Counted from the stretch's first letter, positions 1-9,164 are shown. The stretch: 64,000 nt of DNA from Bog-756 sp963710495 (GCA_963710495.1 CAVQAI010000009.1:558001-622000), one strand, 5' to 3'. Notes: generated by a model from the letters alone, not told the origin. Translations and numbers: made by a program.

Positions 1-1
1 G

Positions 2-1156
2 CGCAACGTCAATACCGACGAGCAGGAGCTCGCCGCGGTGGCCCGCGATCGGGAAGTGCAACGCATGCTCTTCGATGCCGGTTTCGCCGGGATCTGCTTC
101 CCCACCGCATACGGGGGCCGAGGGCTGACCCCGGCCCACCAGCAGGCATTCAACGAGGAGCTCGTCGGGTTCGAATACCCCGTCCGGATCCAATCGCCCA
201 CCATCTCGCCGTGCGCCGCCGTGCTGCTCGAATTCGGCAGCGAGGAGCAGAAGCTCGGGCACCTCCCGGCCATCCTCAAAGGTGAGGAGTTGTGGATGCA
301 GTTCCTCTCCGAGCCGAGCGGTGGCTCCGACGTGGCCGGTGCCCTCACCTCCGCTGTTCGTGACGGTGACCAGTGGATGCTCAACGGATCGAAGGTGTGG
401 ACCACCGGAGCATGGTGGTCGGATTGGGGGCTGTGCCTGGCCCGGACCAACTGGGACGTCCCGAAGCACCGGGGCCTGACGGTGTTCATGGTGCCGATCC
501 ACCAGGCCGGGGTCGAGGTCCACCGGATCGAAATGCTCAATGGCTCCAGGGAATTCTGCCAGGAGTTCCTCACCGACGTCCCCGTTCCGGACAGCGATCG
601 CATCGGCGATGTCGACGACGGCTGGACGGTCGGGGTCCGCTGGATGTTCCATGAACGAATGCTGCACAACTCGCCGTACGTCACCGTCCCGGCGGTCGAT
701 GCCCATTCGGGGATCGGTGCCGCGTCGGCCCTGCGGATCGCCCGCAGCGGCGATCGCCTCGATTCCCCCCGGGTGCGCGACGTCCTCGGTGAGGCCCGCA
801 TGCTCGAGCTGGTCGGCGAGGCGCTCCAGAGCCGCCTGGGCGAAGGGCTCAGCACGGGCGTCATCGCCGATCAGTCGGCCGCCATCGGCCGGCTGTTCTC
901 CGGGATGGTTGCGACCCGCACCACCACCATCGGATTCGAGATCGCCGGCGTCGACGGTGGGACCTGGACGGACGCGGACGGCGCCATCGCCGACTGCGGC
1001 ACGGACTTCCTGATGCGGCAAGTCGCGACCATCGGGGGCGGGACCACGGAGATGGCCCGGAACGTGATCAGTGAGCGCGTCCTCGGCATGCCCCGGGAGC
1101 GGACCCTCGATCGTGATCTCCCATTCCGGGACGTGCCGAGGAGCGCCGCGCCATGA
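2..1156 (+). CDS. Acyl-CoA dehydrogenase, 5' end cut off by window edge
   Basis: FAD-dependent enzyme that introduces an alpha,beta double bond into an acyl-CoA. The frame is open to the first base, so the amino terminus lies outside the window; a GTG at 38 is internal to the family's alpha-helical domain and is probably not the start. Counting from that GTG, the middle beta-domain motif LSEPSGGSDV lies at about 90-99, followed by KVWTTGAWWSDWGLCLARTN. The carboxy end carries GGGTTEMARNVISERVLGMP, the flavin/substrate-closing segment of the family. About 385 codons are visible, near the normal 380-400, so little is missing. It is followed 94 bp later by an SDR on the same strand. Confidence 0.9.
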   Translation, partial: RNVNTDEQELAAVARDREVQRMLFDAGFAGICFPTAYGGRGLTPAHQQAFNEELVGFEYPVRIQSPTISPCAAVLLEFGSEEQKLGHLPAILKGEELWMQFLSEPSGGSDVAGALTSAVRDGDQWMLNGSKVWTTGAWWSDWGLCLARTNWDVPKHRGLTVFMVPIHQAGVEVHRIEMLNGSREFCQEFLTDVPVPDSDRIGDVDDGWTVGVRWMFHERMLHNSPYVTVPAVDAHSGIGAASALRIARSGDRLDSPRVRDVLGEARMLELVGEALQSRLGEGLSTGVIADQSAAIGRLFSGMVATRTTTIGFEIAGVDGGTWTDADGAIADCGTDFLMRQVATIGGGTTEMARNVISERVLGMPRERTLDRDLPFRDVPRSAAP

Positions 1157-1250
1157 GGCCCCGTGCCTCAATGGACGTACGATCGCCATGGCCTCCCCGA
1201 ACCGGCTGAGGGCCACTTCGAAGGAAACCGAAACTCACGAGAGGATGAGC

Positions 1251-2078
1251 ATGACACTGTTCGACACATTTCGCTACGACGGCAAGCGGGCACTGGTGGT
1301 CGGTGGGGCGACCGGCATGGGGGCGGCGACGGCCGAGTTGGTGCAGTCCGCCGGTGCCGAGGTCGTGGTCATGGACTACGCCGAGGTCACGCTGCCGGGC
1401 GCCACGGGGATCCACGTGAACTTGGCCGAGCGGGACTCGATCGACGCCGCCCTGGAACAGTGCGGAGGGCCCGTGCACGCCCTCTTCTCCTGCGCCGGCG
1501 TCGCTGACGGCACGCCCGGCATCGAGAAGATCAACTTCATCGGCCACCGCCATATCATCGACCGGCTCCTGACCGAGGAGCGGCTCCCCGCCGGATCGGC
1601 CATCGGCTTCATCTCGTCCGCCGCCGGGCTGGGTTGGGAGGCCAACCTTCCGCGCATCAAGGAATTTCTCGCCACCCCTGACTTCGACAGCGCCGTGGAG
1701 TGGGTGGCCGCCAACGGCGGGGCGGACTACATGTCGAGCAAGCAGGCCATGTGCGCCTACGTCGCCAGCCAGGCCTTTCCATTGCTCAAGCGGGGAGTCC
1801 GGATCAACGCCATCTGCCCCGGGCCGACCGACACTCCCCTGGCGCAAGCCAACAAGGAGCTCTGGCTCGGCTTCGGCGCCGACTATCGGGACGAGTTGGG
1901 GGTCGAGGCATCCAGCCCTCTCGAACAGGCGTACCCGCTGGTGTTCCTGTGCAGTGCGGCAGCCGCATCGATCAGCGGGGTGACCCTGGTCACGGATATC
2001 GGGTACTTCGCCGCCGGCGTCACCGAGGCCTTCCCCGCCGCCACCCCGGTCGCCAACTTCCTGCTCGGGCGGATGTGA
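1251..2078 (+). CDS. Short-chain dehydrogenase/reductase (SDR)
   Basis: NAD(P)-dependent alcohol/ketone oxidoreductase of 275 aa. The cofactor loop GGATGMG is at 18-24, the CAG turn at 81-83, the catalytic serine in ISSAAG at 122-123 and the Y160-MSS-K164 pair. It has the sequence style of 3-alpha-hydroxysteroid dehydrogenase/carbonyl reductase-type SDRs, with a large insertion between the serine and the tyrosine. I chose ATG 1251 because GAGAGG ends six bases upstream; the in-frame ATG at 1245 would sit directly on that ribosome site. The substrate is unknown. It probably forms one unit with the upstream acyl-CoA dehydrogenase. Confidence 0.88.
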   Translation: MTLFDTFRYDGKRALVVGGATGMGAATAELVQSAGAEVVVMDYAEVTLPGATGIHVNLAERDSIDAALEQCGGPVHALFSCAGVADGTPGIEKINFIGHRHIIDRLLTEERLPAGSAIGFISSAAGLGWEANLPRIKEFLATPDFDSAVEWVAANGGADYMSSKQAMCAYVASQAFPLLKRGVRINAICPGPTDTPLAQANKELWLGFGADYRDELGVEASSPLEQAYPLVFLCSAAAASISGVTLVTDIGYFAAGVTEAFPAATPVANFLLGRM

Positions 2079-2097
2079 CGGCCGGCCGGGTGAGACG

Positions 2098-2120
2098 GGG
2101 CCGGCGACGCGTCCCGGCCC
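2098..2120. terminator. GC-rich hairpin between convergent genes
   Basis: GGGCCGG (2098-2104) and CCGGCCC (2114-2120) form a perfect 7-bp stem around a 9-base loop that itself contains GACGCGTC. It lies 20 bases past the stop of the + strand SDR and 35 bases past the stop of the - strand TetR gene. That is the place expected for a bidirectional terminator. There is no T tract, as is common in high-GC actinobacteria. Confidence 0.35.
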
Positions 2121-2154
2121 ACCTGGCCTTTCCGGGAGGGCTCGAAGATCAGGT

Positions 2155-2751
2155 TCAGGTCGGGCGACGCCCGCTCCGGACCGCCTCCTCCACCAGCCCG
2201 ATCACCCAACCGATGGCCCGCACCGCCTGTCCCTCGTCCAGCTGCCAGTCGACCACCAGCCGCTCGTAGGTCGCCACGCTCCACAGCACGTCGAAGGTCG
2301 CCGCGGCCAGGAGTCGGTCCGCCTCCGGCCACTGCGTCGCCGACGCCGACACGGCGTCAAGGAGGGCGTCCCGCTGACGCCGGCTGGCGTCACCGAGCGT
2401 CGGGTCCAGTGGCGGGCGCGGCTCGAAGGGAAACCCCGAGAGGTGCTCGAAGAGGTGACCCGCCACGTGGGCGACGTCCTCGAGCCGCATCGCCGCCAGA
2501 TCGATGCCGGCCTCCTCCTCGAGGCGGTGCATGACCGCGTCACGAAGCCCTCGTTCGTTTCCGAAGTGCCGATAGACCGTGCGTTCGTTGACGCCGGCGC
2601 GCTCAGCCACCGCCCGCACCGTCAAGGAGCGCCAGTCCCGCACGGATGCCTCATGGAGCAGCTGCGAGCCGGCGGTGATGATCCGCTGACGTGTTCCGGC
2701 GGCCTGCTCACGACGGAAGCTGCCGTCGTAGCGTCGACGGGACTCGGTCAC
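2155..2751 (-). CDS. TetR/AcrR family transcriptional regulator
   Basis: Ligand-responsive DNA-binding repressor of 198 aa. The amino-terminal helix-turn-helix runs over residues 43-63 (SLTVRAVAERAGVNERTVYRHF, given here only as a landmark region), with the conserved TVYRHF end. The ligand-binding carboxy half is variable and not diagnostic. The GTG start abuts the TGA of the P450 gene (TGAGTG), so it is translationally coupled as the last gene of the HyuB-HyuA-amidohydrolase-P450 operon. This suggests it controls that operon; the inverted repeat before the P450 is the natural candidate operator. Confidence 0.9.
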   Translation of the reverse strand: MTESRRRYDGSFRREQAAGTRQRIITAGSQLLHEASVRDWRSLTVRAVAERAGVNERTVYRHFGNERGLRDAVMHRLEEEAGIDLAAMRLEDVAHVAGHLFEHLSGFPFEPRPPLDPTLGDASRRQRDALLDAVSASATQWPEADRLLAAATFDVLWSVATYERLVVDWQLDEGQAVRAIGWVIGLVEEAVRSGRRPT

Positions 2752-3948
2752 TCAGGCCACGAAGGCCGGCAGCGTCTCCCACCCTCGGACCGTTGACGTG
2801 GGCGACAACCTGGCGTTCTCCATGTCGACCTCCCACTCCGGGAAGCGGACGAGGATCTCCTCGAGGGCGACCCGCCCCTCGATACGGGCCAGTGCCGCGC
2901 CCATGCAGAAGTGGGTGCCGAAGCCGAAGGTGAGGTGCTGACCGATCTGCCGCCGGATATCGAATTGGTCTCCGTTCGGGTACCGGCGGTCGTCGCGGTT
3001 GGCCGAACCCAACAGGAAGAGGACGATGCTCCCCTCCCCCACGATCTGGCCGCACACCTCCACATCACGGGTGACGTAGCGGGCCACGTGGGGTCCGGGT
3101 GGCTCGTAGCGCAGGAGCTCCTCGATGGCGTTCGGGACGAGCGAGAGGTCCTCGGCCAGCTGGCGCCGCTGGTCCGGATGCTCGGCCAGCACCTTGCCGG
3201 CCCAGCCGATGAGGCGGGTGGTCGTTTCGTTGCCGGCTCCGGCGATCACGTGCACGTAGGTGAGCAGCTCATCGCGGGTCAACGTCCGGACCCTTCCCGT
3301 CTCGTCCTCGAATTCGGCCCGGAGGAGCTCGGTCATGAGGTCATCGGAGGGGTGCGAGGCCCGCCACTCGATGTAATCGGCGAACATCTGGCCGCTGGCG
3401 AACCCCTCCGACACCTGCATCGGCTTCCCCGCCTCGGTACGCAGATTGGCGTCCACCCGGTCGCGGACGGCCTCCTGGTCCGCCTCGGGGATCCCGAGGA
3501 GCATCCCGATGGTCCGCATCGGCACCTGGGCCCCGATGTCAGCGACGAAGTCGAGCCGGCCTCCGCCCACCAGCGGGTCCAGGCTGCGAGCGCAGTAGTC
3601 GCGGATCTTCTGTTCGAGCTCGGCCACCCGCCTCGTGGTGAACGCCCGGGACAACAGGCGTCGGTGCACGGTGTGGACGGGCGGGTCCTCGAAGATCAGG
3701 ACACCCGGGGGGATGTCCACATTCGCCCGGATCAGCTCGATGATGGCGCCGCGGCTCGAGCTGAACGTCCCCGGATCCAGCAGACCCCGCTCGACGTCCT
3801 CGAACCGGCTGACGACATAGAAGTCGTGGGGCTCGTTGTGGTAGAGCGGCGCCTCCTCCCGGAGCCGGCGGTACACCGGATAGGGATTGACGTTGATCTC
3901 GACGTCGTACGGGTCGTAGTAGAGGTCGACTGTCTCGGTCTGTCCCAT
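2752..3948 (-). CDS. Cytochrome P450
   Basis: Soluble bacterial haem monooxygenase of 398 aa. The oxygen-binding I-helix AGAGNETTT is at 236-244, ExxR at E277/R280 and the haem-ligand loop FGFGTHFCMG at 341-350 with the axial cysteine C348. No membrane segment. It needs an electron partner: the only P450-type ferredoxin in the window is about 8 kb away. I chose ATG 3948 because GGGGGA lies five bases upstream; a GTG at 3978 would start inside a long inverted repeat. It lies downstream of an amidohydrolase and hydantoinase-type genes and directly upstream of a TetR gene, so it is probably an inducible catabolic hydroxylase of unknown substrate. Confidence 0.95.
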   Translation of the reverse strand: MGQTETVDLYYDPYDVEINVNPYPVYRRLREEAPLYHNEPHDFYVVSRFEDVERGLLDPGTFSSSRGAIIELIRANVDIPPGVLIFEDPPVHTVHRRLLSRAFTTRRVAELEQKIRDYCARSLDPLVGGGRLDFVADIGAQVPMRTIGMLLGIPEADQEAVRDRVDANLRTEAGKPMQVSEGFASGQMFADYIEWRASHPSDDLMTELLRAEFEDETGRVRTLTRDELLTYVHVIAGAGNETTTRLIGWAGKVLAEHPDQRRQLAEDLSLVPNAIEELLRYEPPGPHVARYVTRDVEVCGQIVGEGSIVLFLLGSANRDDRRYPNGDQFDIRRQIGQHLTFGFGTHFCMGAALARIEGRVALEEILVRFPEWEVDMENARLSPTSTVRGWETLPAFVA

Positions 3949-3957
3949 CGCGGTCCC

Positions 3958-4002
3958 CCGTTCCCTATTTGATGTCACATTACGACATCAAATGGGGAAC
4001 GG
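3958..4002. promoter_or_regulatory. 45-bp inverted repeat upstream of P450
   Basis: Two 19-base arms pair around a 7-base centre (3977-3983), with a single mismatch (T3966 against G3994). The innermost 9 bp are perfect: TTTGATGTC at 3968-3976 and GACATCAAA at 3984-3992. On the - strand transcript it would form a strong hairpin whose 3' arm runs into the first Gs of the P450 ribosome-binding site. It could be an operator for the TetR at the operon end, a translational hairpin, or an intercistronic terminator; there is no U tract. Confidence 0.6.
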
Positions 4003-4052
4003 CAATCGTTCCCCGGTGCCGCACCCACGGGCGGCCGGGGGGCGGGCGGTCG

Positions 4053-5243
4053 TCACGCCGGCACCTTGAGATCCAAGAGCTCGAACAGGTTGCCCCCCAT
4101 GATCTTGCGGACCGCGTCGGCGGGATAGAGGGCCGACACCTCTTCGGCCCAGCCGAGTGGCTCCGCCAATCCTTCGGGGTGGGGATAGTCCGACCCGAAG
4201 AGGATGTGCTCGGGCGTCATGACCTCGATGAGCGCTTCGAGCGAATCCTCCCAGAAGGGGTTGATGTAGATGTTGCGCAGGAAGACGTCGCGGGGATGCT
4301 CCAGGAAGGCATTGGGCATCTTTCCGTATGTCTTCTCGAGGGCCTTGAGGCACGGAAGGGCCCAGCTGCCACCGTTCTCGACGCTCATCAGCCTCACATC
4401 GGGAAACCGACTCAGCATCCCGTGACAGATCGCCGAGGTCACGGTGTCACTGATGGGCCTCCCGGTGTTCACGGCATCGGTGAAGGGCCGTGGGGCGAAG
4501 GGTTGCATGTCGCGGCCGTCTCCCTCCCACTCGTTGGCGTGACGCTGGTATCCCGAGTCCGAGGCATGCATGGCGACCAGCACCCCGGACTCGGCAACCG
4601 TTCCCCAGAAGCCGTCGAATTCCGGAAGGAACGGGGATTTCGTCCCTTTCGTTCCGGCCACCGGCCCCGGCCTGAGCAGCACCACCTTGGCCCCGCGGTC
4701 GAGCACCCACTCGAGCTCGGCGATCCCCCGCTCGGGCAGGCACGGATTCACGACCGGTGTGGCGAAGATCCGCTGTTGGTAGTCGAAGGTCCACTCGTCA
4801 TGGAGCCACTGGTTGTAGGCGTGGATGACCGTGCAGGTCATGTCGGGGTCGTCCAGCAGGTTGACCTCGATCAAGCTGGCCAACGTCGGGAACATCAGGG
4901 CGGCGTCGATCCCGGTTTCGTCCAGGAGGGCGAGGCGCGGTCCGGCCGATCGGAAGGCGTCGATCGCCCGCATCGGGGTACCGGCCAACTCCCGGAGCGA
5001 CTTGCCCTCCGGGTTCTTGCCGGCGAAGTAGATGCCGAACGCCCCTGGCGGCGCAACCACGTCGAAGGTCGGGTTCGGGATCGACTCACTGATGTGGTTG
5101 TCGATGGCGATCTTGGTCCGACCGTTCACCTCGACATATTTGAACAAGCCGGCGTACCGGTCCGGGAGGTACCGGGTCAGGGCGTCCCCGGTCTCGTAGA
5201 GATGGTTGTCGGCGTCGAATATCGGGCCTTCGTACCTGGTCAT
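4053..5243 (-). CDS. Amidohydrolase family 2 (ACMSD-like) protein
   Basis: TIM-barrel metal-dependent hydrolase or decarboxylase of 396 aa. The amino-terminal metal motif appears as DADNH at 10-14, a barrel histidine in MHASD at H226 and the carboxy-terminal FGSDYPHPEG around D352, typical of the Amidohydro_2 family. Members hydrolyse C-N or C-C bonds or decarboxylate CoA-linked or aromatic acids; the exact reaction here is unknown. It lies 67 bp after HyuA and 104 bp before the P450 in one leftward operon. A clear paralogue runs off the right end of the window (62.8-64.0 kb). ATG 5243 was chosen because homology to that paralogue begins here. Confidence 0.87.
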   Translation of the reverse strand: MTRYEGPIFDADNHLYETGDALTRYLPDRYAGLFKYVEVNGRTKIAIDNHISESIPNPTFDVVAPPGAFGIYFAGKNPEGKSLRELAGTPMRAIDAFRSAGPRLALLDETGIDAALMFPTLASLIEVNLLDDPDMTCTVIHAYNQWLHDEWTFDYQQRIFATPVVNPCLPERGIAELEWVLDRGAKVVLLRPGPVAGTKGTKSPFLPEFDGFWGTVAESGVLVAMHASDSGYQRHANEWEGDGRDMQPFAPRPFTDAVNTGRPISDTVTSAICHGMLSRFPDVRLMSVENGGSWALPCLKALEKTYGKMPNAFLEHPRDVFLRNIYINPFWEDSLEALIEVMTPEHILFGSDYPHPEGLAEPLGWAEEVSALYPADAVRKIMGGNLFELLDLKVPA

Positions 5244-5310
5244 GAAACCTCGATTCTGTCGGGAGCGGCGTGCTCGTCCGCCCCACCCGATCGATCCGGA
5301 CGGGAACGGC

Positions 5311-7386
5311 TCACGGAGCAGACACCTGGACGAGGAGATCCCCGTTCTCGAGCGACGTGGCCCGGTTCGCATCGTCCAGGACGGCCGTCGTGAAACGGGT
5401 CTGGATCAACGCCGGTCCCGTGATCGATGCACCGACTTCGAGCTGCTCCCCGGCATAGACGGGCACGTCGTCGTAGAACTGCGTGCCGGTGTGCACACGT
5501 CGCCGAGCCACCGGGTCCCGCCGGGCCCGCATCGTCCGGCCCGACGCGCTCGGCTGCTCGACCAGCCCGGTGGCGATGAGGCGGATGCCCCGGACCATCG
5601 GCTCTTGGGATCGAGCTTCGATCAGGCGCGCCTTCTCGTTGCGCCGGTGGAACTCCTCGGCCGCGTCGGCGACGTTCTCACGGGTGATGGCCGAGCCGTC
5701 CGGACGGCTGATCGGGATCGGCACATCGAAATTCTGGCCCGGATAGACGAGATTGAGGAACCACTCGTAGCGCTGGCGGCCGGGCGCGATCCCGGCCGTG
5801 GCGAGCTTGTCGACGGCCCGGGCCCGCAGCTCGTCGGCCAGCCGGCCGAGGGCCTCGACGTCGACCTGCTGCCAACCGTCGAGCAGTGCCCGTGACTCGT
5901 CGATGACATGGTCGGCCGTCAGGAGCCCGAGGGCCGAAAAGGCCGGGGCGGCCGCCGGGATGAGCACGGTGCGCATGCCGAGCAGGTCGGCCTGCCGGGC
6001 GGCATGCACGGCACCCATGCCGCCGAAGGCGACCAGATCGAGCTCCCGGGGGTCCGCCCCGGCGAGCGAGAGGACCCGGCGCACGGCGTCTGCCATGTGG
6101 GCATCGATGATGTCCACGGCGGCGACGGCCGTCTCCTCCTCACTCCAGCCGAGCCCTTCGCCGACGCCGGCGAGCGCCCGCCGGGCCGCGCCGACGTCCA
6201 GGCTCATCCGCCCGCTCCAGAACTCGGCGGGGTCCAGCCGGCCGAGGACCAGGTCGGCGTCGGTCACCGTGGGCTCGACACCGCCCTTGCCGTAGGAGAC
6301 CGGCCCCGGGGAGCTACCGGCCGACTCCGGACCGACCCGGAGATCGGTGTCCTGGCGGCGGATGAGGGACCCCCCGCCCGCACCGATGGCGTGGATGTCG
6401 ACCATGGGGAGGCCGATGCAGTACCGGTGCCGCCAGTTCCAGTCGGTCTGGACCTGGGGACGGCCGTTTCGGACCAGGCAGACGTCGTAGCTGGTGCCCC
6501 CCATGTCGACACTGACCACGTCCCCCAGTCCGGCCTCGGAGGCTGACCGGGCCGCCGCCACCACGCCGCCCGTGGGACCGGAGCTCATGGTGACCAGTGG
6601 CCGGGTCCGGACCTCGGACGGGGTCGCCACCCCTCCCGAGCAGGTGGCCAGAAGCAGCTCCCGCTCGAACCCCGAGTCGGCCAAGGCCCGTTCGAGCCGA
6701 TCCAGGTAACGGACGATGGGCGGCCCCACGTAGGCGTTGACGAGGGTCGTCGACGTCCGCTCGAACTCGGCCGGCTTCGGGAACACCTCGTGGGAGAGCG
6801 AGATCAACTCGACGGCGGGGTATTCATCCAGGACGATCTCCCGGGCACGCAGCTCGTGGTCGGGATTCAGGTAGGAGTACAAGAAGACGACGCCGATCGA
6901 CGTCACGCCGAACGCCCGAAGGCGGGCCGTGGCCTTCCGCACGGACTCCTCGTCCAAGGGGACGTCGACCTCCCCTTCGGCCGTCAGGCGCTCCCGCACC
7001 TCGAGTCGAACCCGGCGTCGGGCGATCGGGGCCGGGGCGGGCAACGCCGGGTCCCAGATGTCCTCCTTGAAGCACCGGCGCAGCTCGATCTCGTCCCGGA
7101 ATCCTTCCGTCACCAGGAGGCCGGTCGGAGCTCCCGACATCTGGATCATCGTGTTGTCGGCTGTCGTCGTGCCGTGCACGATCGACTCGCACTGCTCGAG
7201 CAGGCTGCGCACCGGAAGGCCGACGGCATCGGCCAGCCGGCCGATGCCGGCGAGCACGCCGGCCGACTGGTCCTCCGGCGTCGTCGTCGTCTTCTCCAGG
7301 ACCGTCGTGCCGTCGGGCCGGAGCGCCACGCAATCGGTGAAGGTCCCGCCGACGTCGACGCCGAGCCGGAAGCCCCCCGAGCTCAC
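5311..7386 (-). CDS. Hydantoinase/oxoprolinase A-type subunit (HyuA family)
   Basis: ATP-dependent subunit of the N-methylhydantoinase / 5-oxoprolinase / acetone and acetophenone carboxylase family, 691 aa, the usual length. The ASKHA phosphate loop DVGGTFTD is at 11-18, HGTTTADN at 71-78 and a second acidic-glycine motif DMGGTSYDV at 294-302. In this family the A subunit activates the substrate or bicarbonate with ATP and works with the B subunit. Its ATG overlaps the stop of HyuB by four bases. Whether this pair opens an amide or carboxylates a ketone cannot be decided; no third carboxylase subunit is visible. Confidence 0.92.
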   Translation of the reverse strand: MSSGGFRLGVDVGGTFTDCVALRPDGTTVLEKTTTTPEDQSAGVLAGIGRLADAVGLPVRSLLEQCESIVHGTTTADNTMIQMSGAPTGLLVTEGFRDEIELRRCFKEDIWDPALPAPAPIARRRVRLEVRERLTAEGEVDVPLDEESVRKATARLRAFGVTSIGVVFLYSYLNPDHELRAREIVLDEYPAVELISLSHEVFPKPAEFERTSTTLVNAYVGPPIVRYLDRLERALADSGFERELLLATCSGGVATPSEVRTRPLVTMSSGPTGGVVAAARSASEAGLGDVVSVDMGGTSYDVCLVRNGRPQVQTDWNWRHRYCIGLPMVDIHAIGAGGGSLIRRQDTDLRVGPESAGSSPGPVSYGKGGVEPTVTDADLVLGRLDPAEFWSGRMSLDVGAARRALAGVGEGLGWSEEETAVAAVDIIDAHMADAVRRVLSLAGADPRELDLVAFGGMGAVHAARQADLLGMRTVLIPAAAPAFSALGLLTADHVIDESRALLDGWQQVDVEALGRLADELRARAVDKLATAGIAPGRQRYEWFLNLVYPGQNFDVPIPISRPDGSAITRENVADAAEEFHRRNEKARLIEARSQEPMVRGIRLIATGLVEQPSASGRTMRARRDPVARRRVHTGTQFYDDVPVYAGEQLEVGASITGPALIQTRFTTAVLDDANRATSLENGDLLVQVSAP

Positions 7387-9164
7387 ACCTCGTCTCCCCG
7401 CTTGCGAGCCAGCTCGGCGCGTAATTCTGCGGTAGCCGAATCGTCGACGGCGATGTCCATGGCGTCGAGCGAACCGGCGATGACGACGCCGTAGTCCCGT
7501 CTGGCCCCCTCGATCGAGATGTACTCATCCCACACGTCGTCGAGCACCGACGACGGGTTGCGCTCGAGCGGGTCACCCCAGCCGCCGCCGCCACCGAAGT
7601 CATAGACCAGCCGGTCGCCGGTCTCGAGCAGGTGACCGGTCACGGCCGGGGCCACCATCACCTCGCGCCCGGTGCCCGGGCTCAGCGTGCAGGCGTCCGG
7701 ACTGCCGGAGGCACCGCCGGCGATCCCGGGATGCACATGTCGCTGGTTGACGATGTACTGGTTGATGTACGTCGGCGTCCGGGCCTCCTTCACGAAGTGG
7801 CTCCCGCACGCACCACGGAACTCCCCCGGGCCGCCCGAATCGGTGATGTAGTTGCGACTCCGGATGATGTGGGGGAACAGGTGCTCGTTGAACTCGGCCT
7901 CAGCCTTGGTGAGATTGCCCATGGCTGCCGCCATGGCCCCCCAACCGTCGACCCCCTTGACACCGTTGGTCCACCCCGCGCCCACCTCGCCGCCGTGATC
8001 GAAGAACGGCCGGCCCGTCCGAGGGTCGCAGTCCCCGTACATCTGGCGCGGGCTGCCGAATTTGTAGGTCTGGGGCGCACACCGATCCGGGATGATCTGG
8101 GACATGGCCAATGCGATTGCGTCACCCACCTCCATCCCCGGGTGATGGGTGCCACTACTGACGGGCTTGCCCTCGACGGGATTGAGGCAGCATCCGACCG
8201 GTACCCGGAGGTCGACGCAGTCGAAGAACCCCTCGTTCTTGGGGATCGAAGGGTCGACCAGGCTGGCCAACTGCGCAATGGTGTTCCCGCGGGTGTTGCC
8301 GAACGTCGACCACCCCGAGATCTCCGGTCGGTCGTCGGATCCGTCGAAGTCGATGATGAGACGGTCGCCGTCGACCGTGACGGCGACGTGGACGTGGAGG
8401 TCTTGATTGCCCTGGGGATCGCTGTCCACATAGGCGTCGGCCTCGTAGGTACCGTCGGGCCACAGCGCGATCTCGCCGGCAAAGCGCCGGCGGGCGTCCT
8501 GGAGGGTGTACTCCACGGCTGCCTTGATGTTGTCCGGACCGTAGCGAGCCACCAGGTCCGTGAGCCGCCTGACTCCGAGCTGCGCCGCGCCGACCTGGGA
8601 CCGGAGGTCTCCGATGAAACCGGCGAGCCGGTTGTTCGCTCGCATGGTCAACACGACGTCCCGGCGCTCCTTGCCGCCATCGATGATCTTGAGCAGCGGG
8701 TACCGGGTTCCCTCGGCATAGATGTCCTTGGCCATGGTGTTGTAGCCCCCGGCCACGGCACCTCCGGTGTCACCGTGGTGGCATTGGATCGACGCCACGA
8801 GGAGCAGCTCGCCGTCGTCGGAGAAGACCGGGGAGAACACGTTGAAATCAGGCAGGTGACCGCCACCGAAGTAAGGGTCGTTGGCCACGATGACGTCACC
8901 CGGCTTGAGGTCCTCCCCGAAGAACTCGATGCTGAAGCGGACCGGCAACGTCGAGCTCAACATGAATTGGGGAATTCCGACCGAGAGGGCGGCCAACCGG
9001 CCCTGACCGTCCAAGATGGTCGCGTTGCGCTCGTTGCTCTGGTTCAGGATCGGCGTCGTCGCCGTTCGCGAGACGTAGGTCGCCATCTCGAAACAGACGG
9101 TCTCCATGCTCGATCGGATGACCTCGGCGGTCACCAGGTCGATGTCCGGGTCCGTCACTGTCAT
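7383..9164 (-). CDS. Hydantoinase/oxoprolinase B-type subunit (HyuB family)
   Basis: Partner of HyuA, 593 aa. It shows the family signature NDPYFGGGHLPD at 95-106 and the glycine-rich carboxy end FGGGGGWGDPLERN. ATG 9164 follows GAGGAG with a 6-7 base gap, so the longer upstream reading is not used. First gene of the leftward operon. Together with HyuA it should form an ATP-dependent amidase or carboxylase complex in the cytoplasm. Known family reactions include N-methylhydantoin and 5-oxoproline hydrolysis and acetone or acetophenone carboxylation. In a locus full of ketone-forming and ketone-oxidising enzymes, carboxylation is attractive but is inference. Confidence 0.92.
   Translation of the reverse strand: MTVTDPDIDLVTAEVIRSSMETVCFEMATYVSRTATTPILNQSNERNATILDGQGRLAALSVGIPQFMLSSTLPVRFSIEFFGEDLKPGDVIVANDPYFGGGHLPDFNVFSPVFSDDGELLLVASIQCHHGDTGGAVAGGYNTMAKDIYAEGTRYPLLKIIDGGKERRDVVLTMRANNRLAGFIGDLRSQVGAAQLGVRRLTDLVARYGPDNIKAAVEYTLQDARRRFAGEIALWPDGTYEADAYVDSDPQGNQDLHVHVAVTVDGDRLIIDFDGSDDRPEISGWSTFGNTRGNTIAQLASLVDPSIPKNEGFFDCVDLRVPVGCCLNPVEGKPVSSGTHHPGMEVGDAIALAMSQIIPDRCAPQTYKFGSPRQMYGDCDPRTGRPFFDHGGEVGAGWTNGVKGVDGWGAMAAAMGNLTKAEAEFNEHLFPHIIRSRNYITDSGGPGEFRGACGSHFVKEARTPTYINQYIVNQRHVHPGIAGGASGSPDACTLSPGTGREVMVAPAVTGHLLETGDRLVYDFGGGGGWGDPLERNPSSVLDDVWDEYISIEGARRDYGVVIAGSLDAMDIAVDDSATAELRAELARKRGDEV

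Noticed and set aside
1222..1237. GGAAACCGAAACTCAC upstream of the first SDR as a block-2 operator
   Set aside because: Only the left half matches; the right half differs from TTCTC at most positions.
3949..3978. GTG 3978 as the P450 start
   Set aside because: It would place the start codon in the loop of the inverted repeat with no ribosome site, while ATG 3948 has GGGGGA at the right distance.
3969..5393. A 474-codon open frame opposite the amidohydrolase
   Set aside because: No recognisable domain and it begins inside the inverted repeat; the - strand amidohydrolase explains the region.
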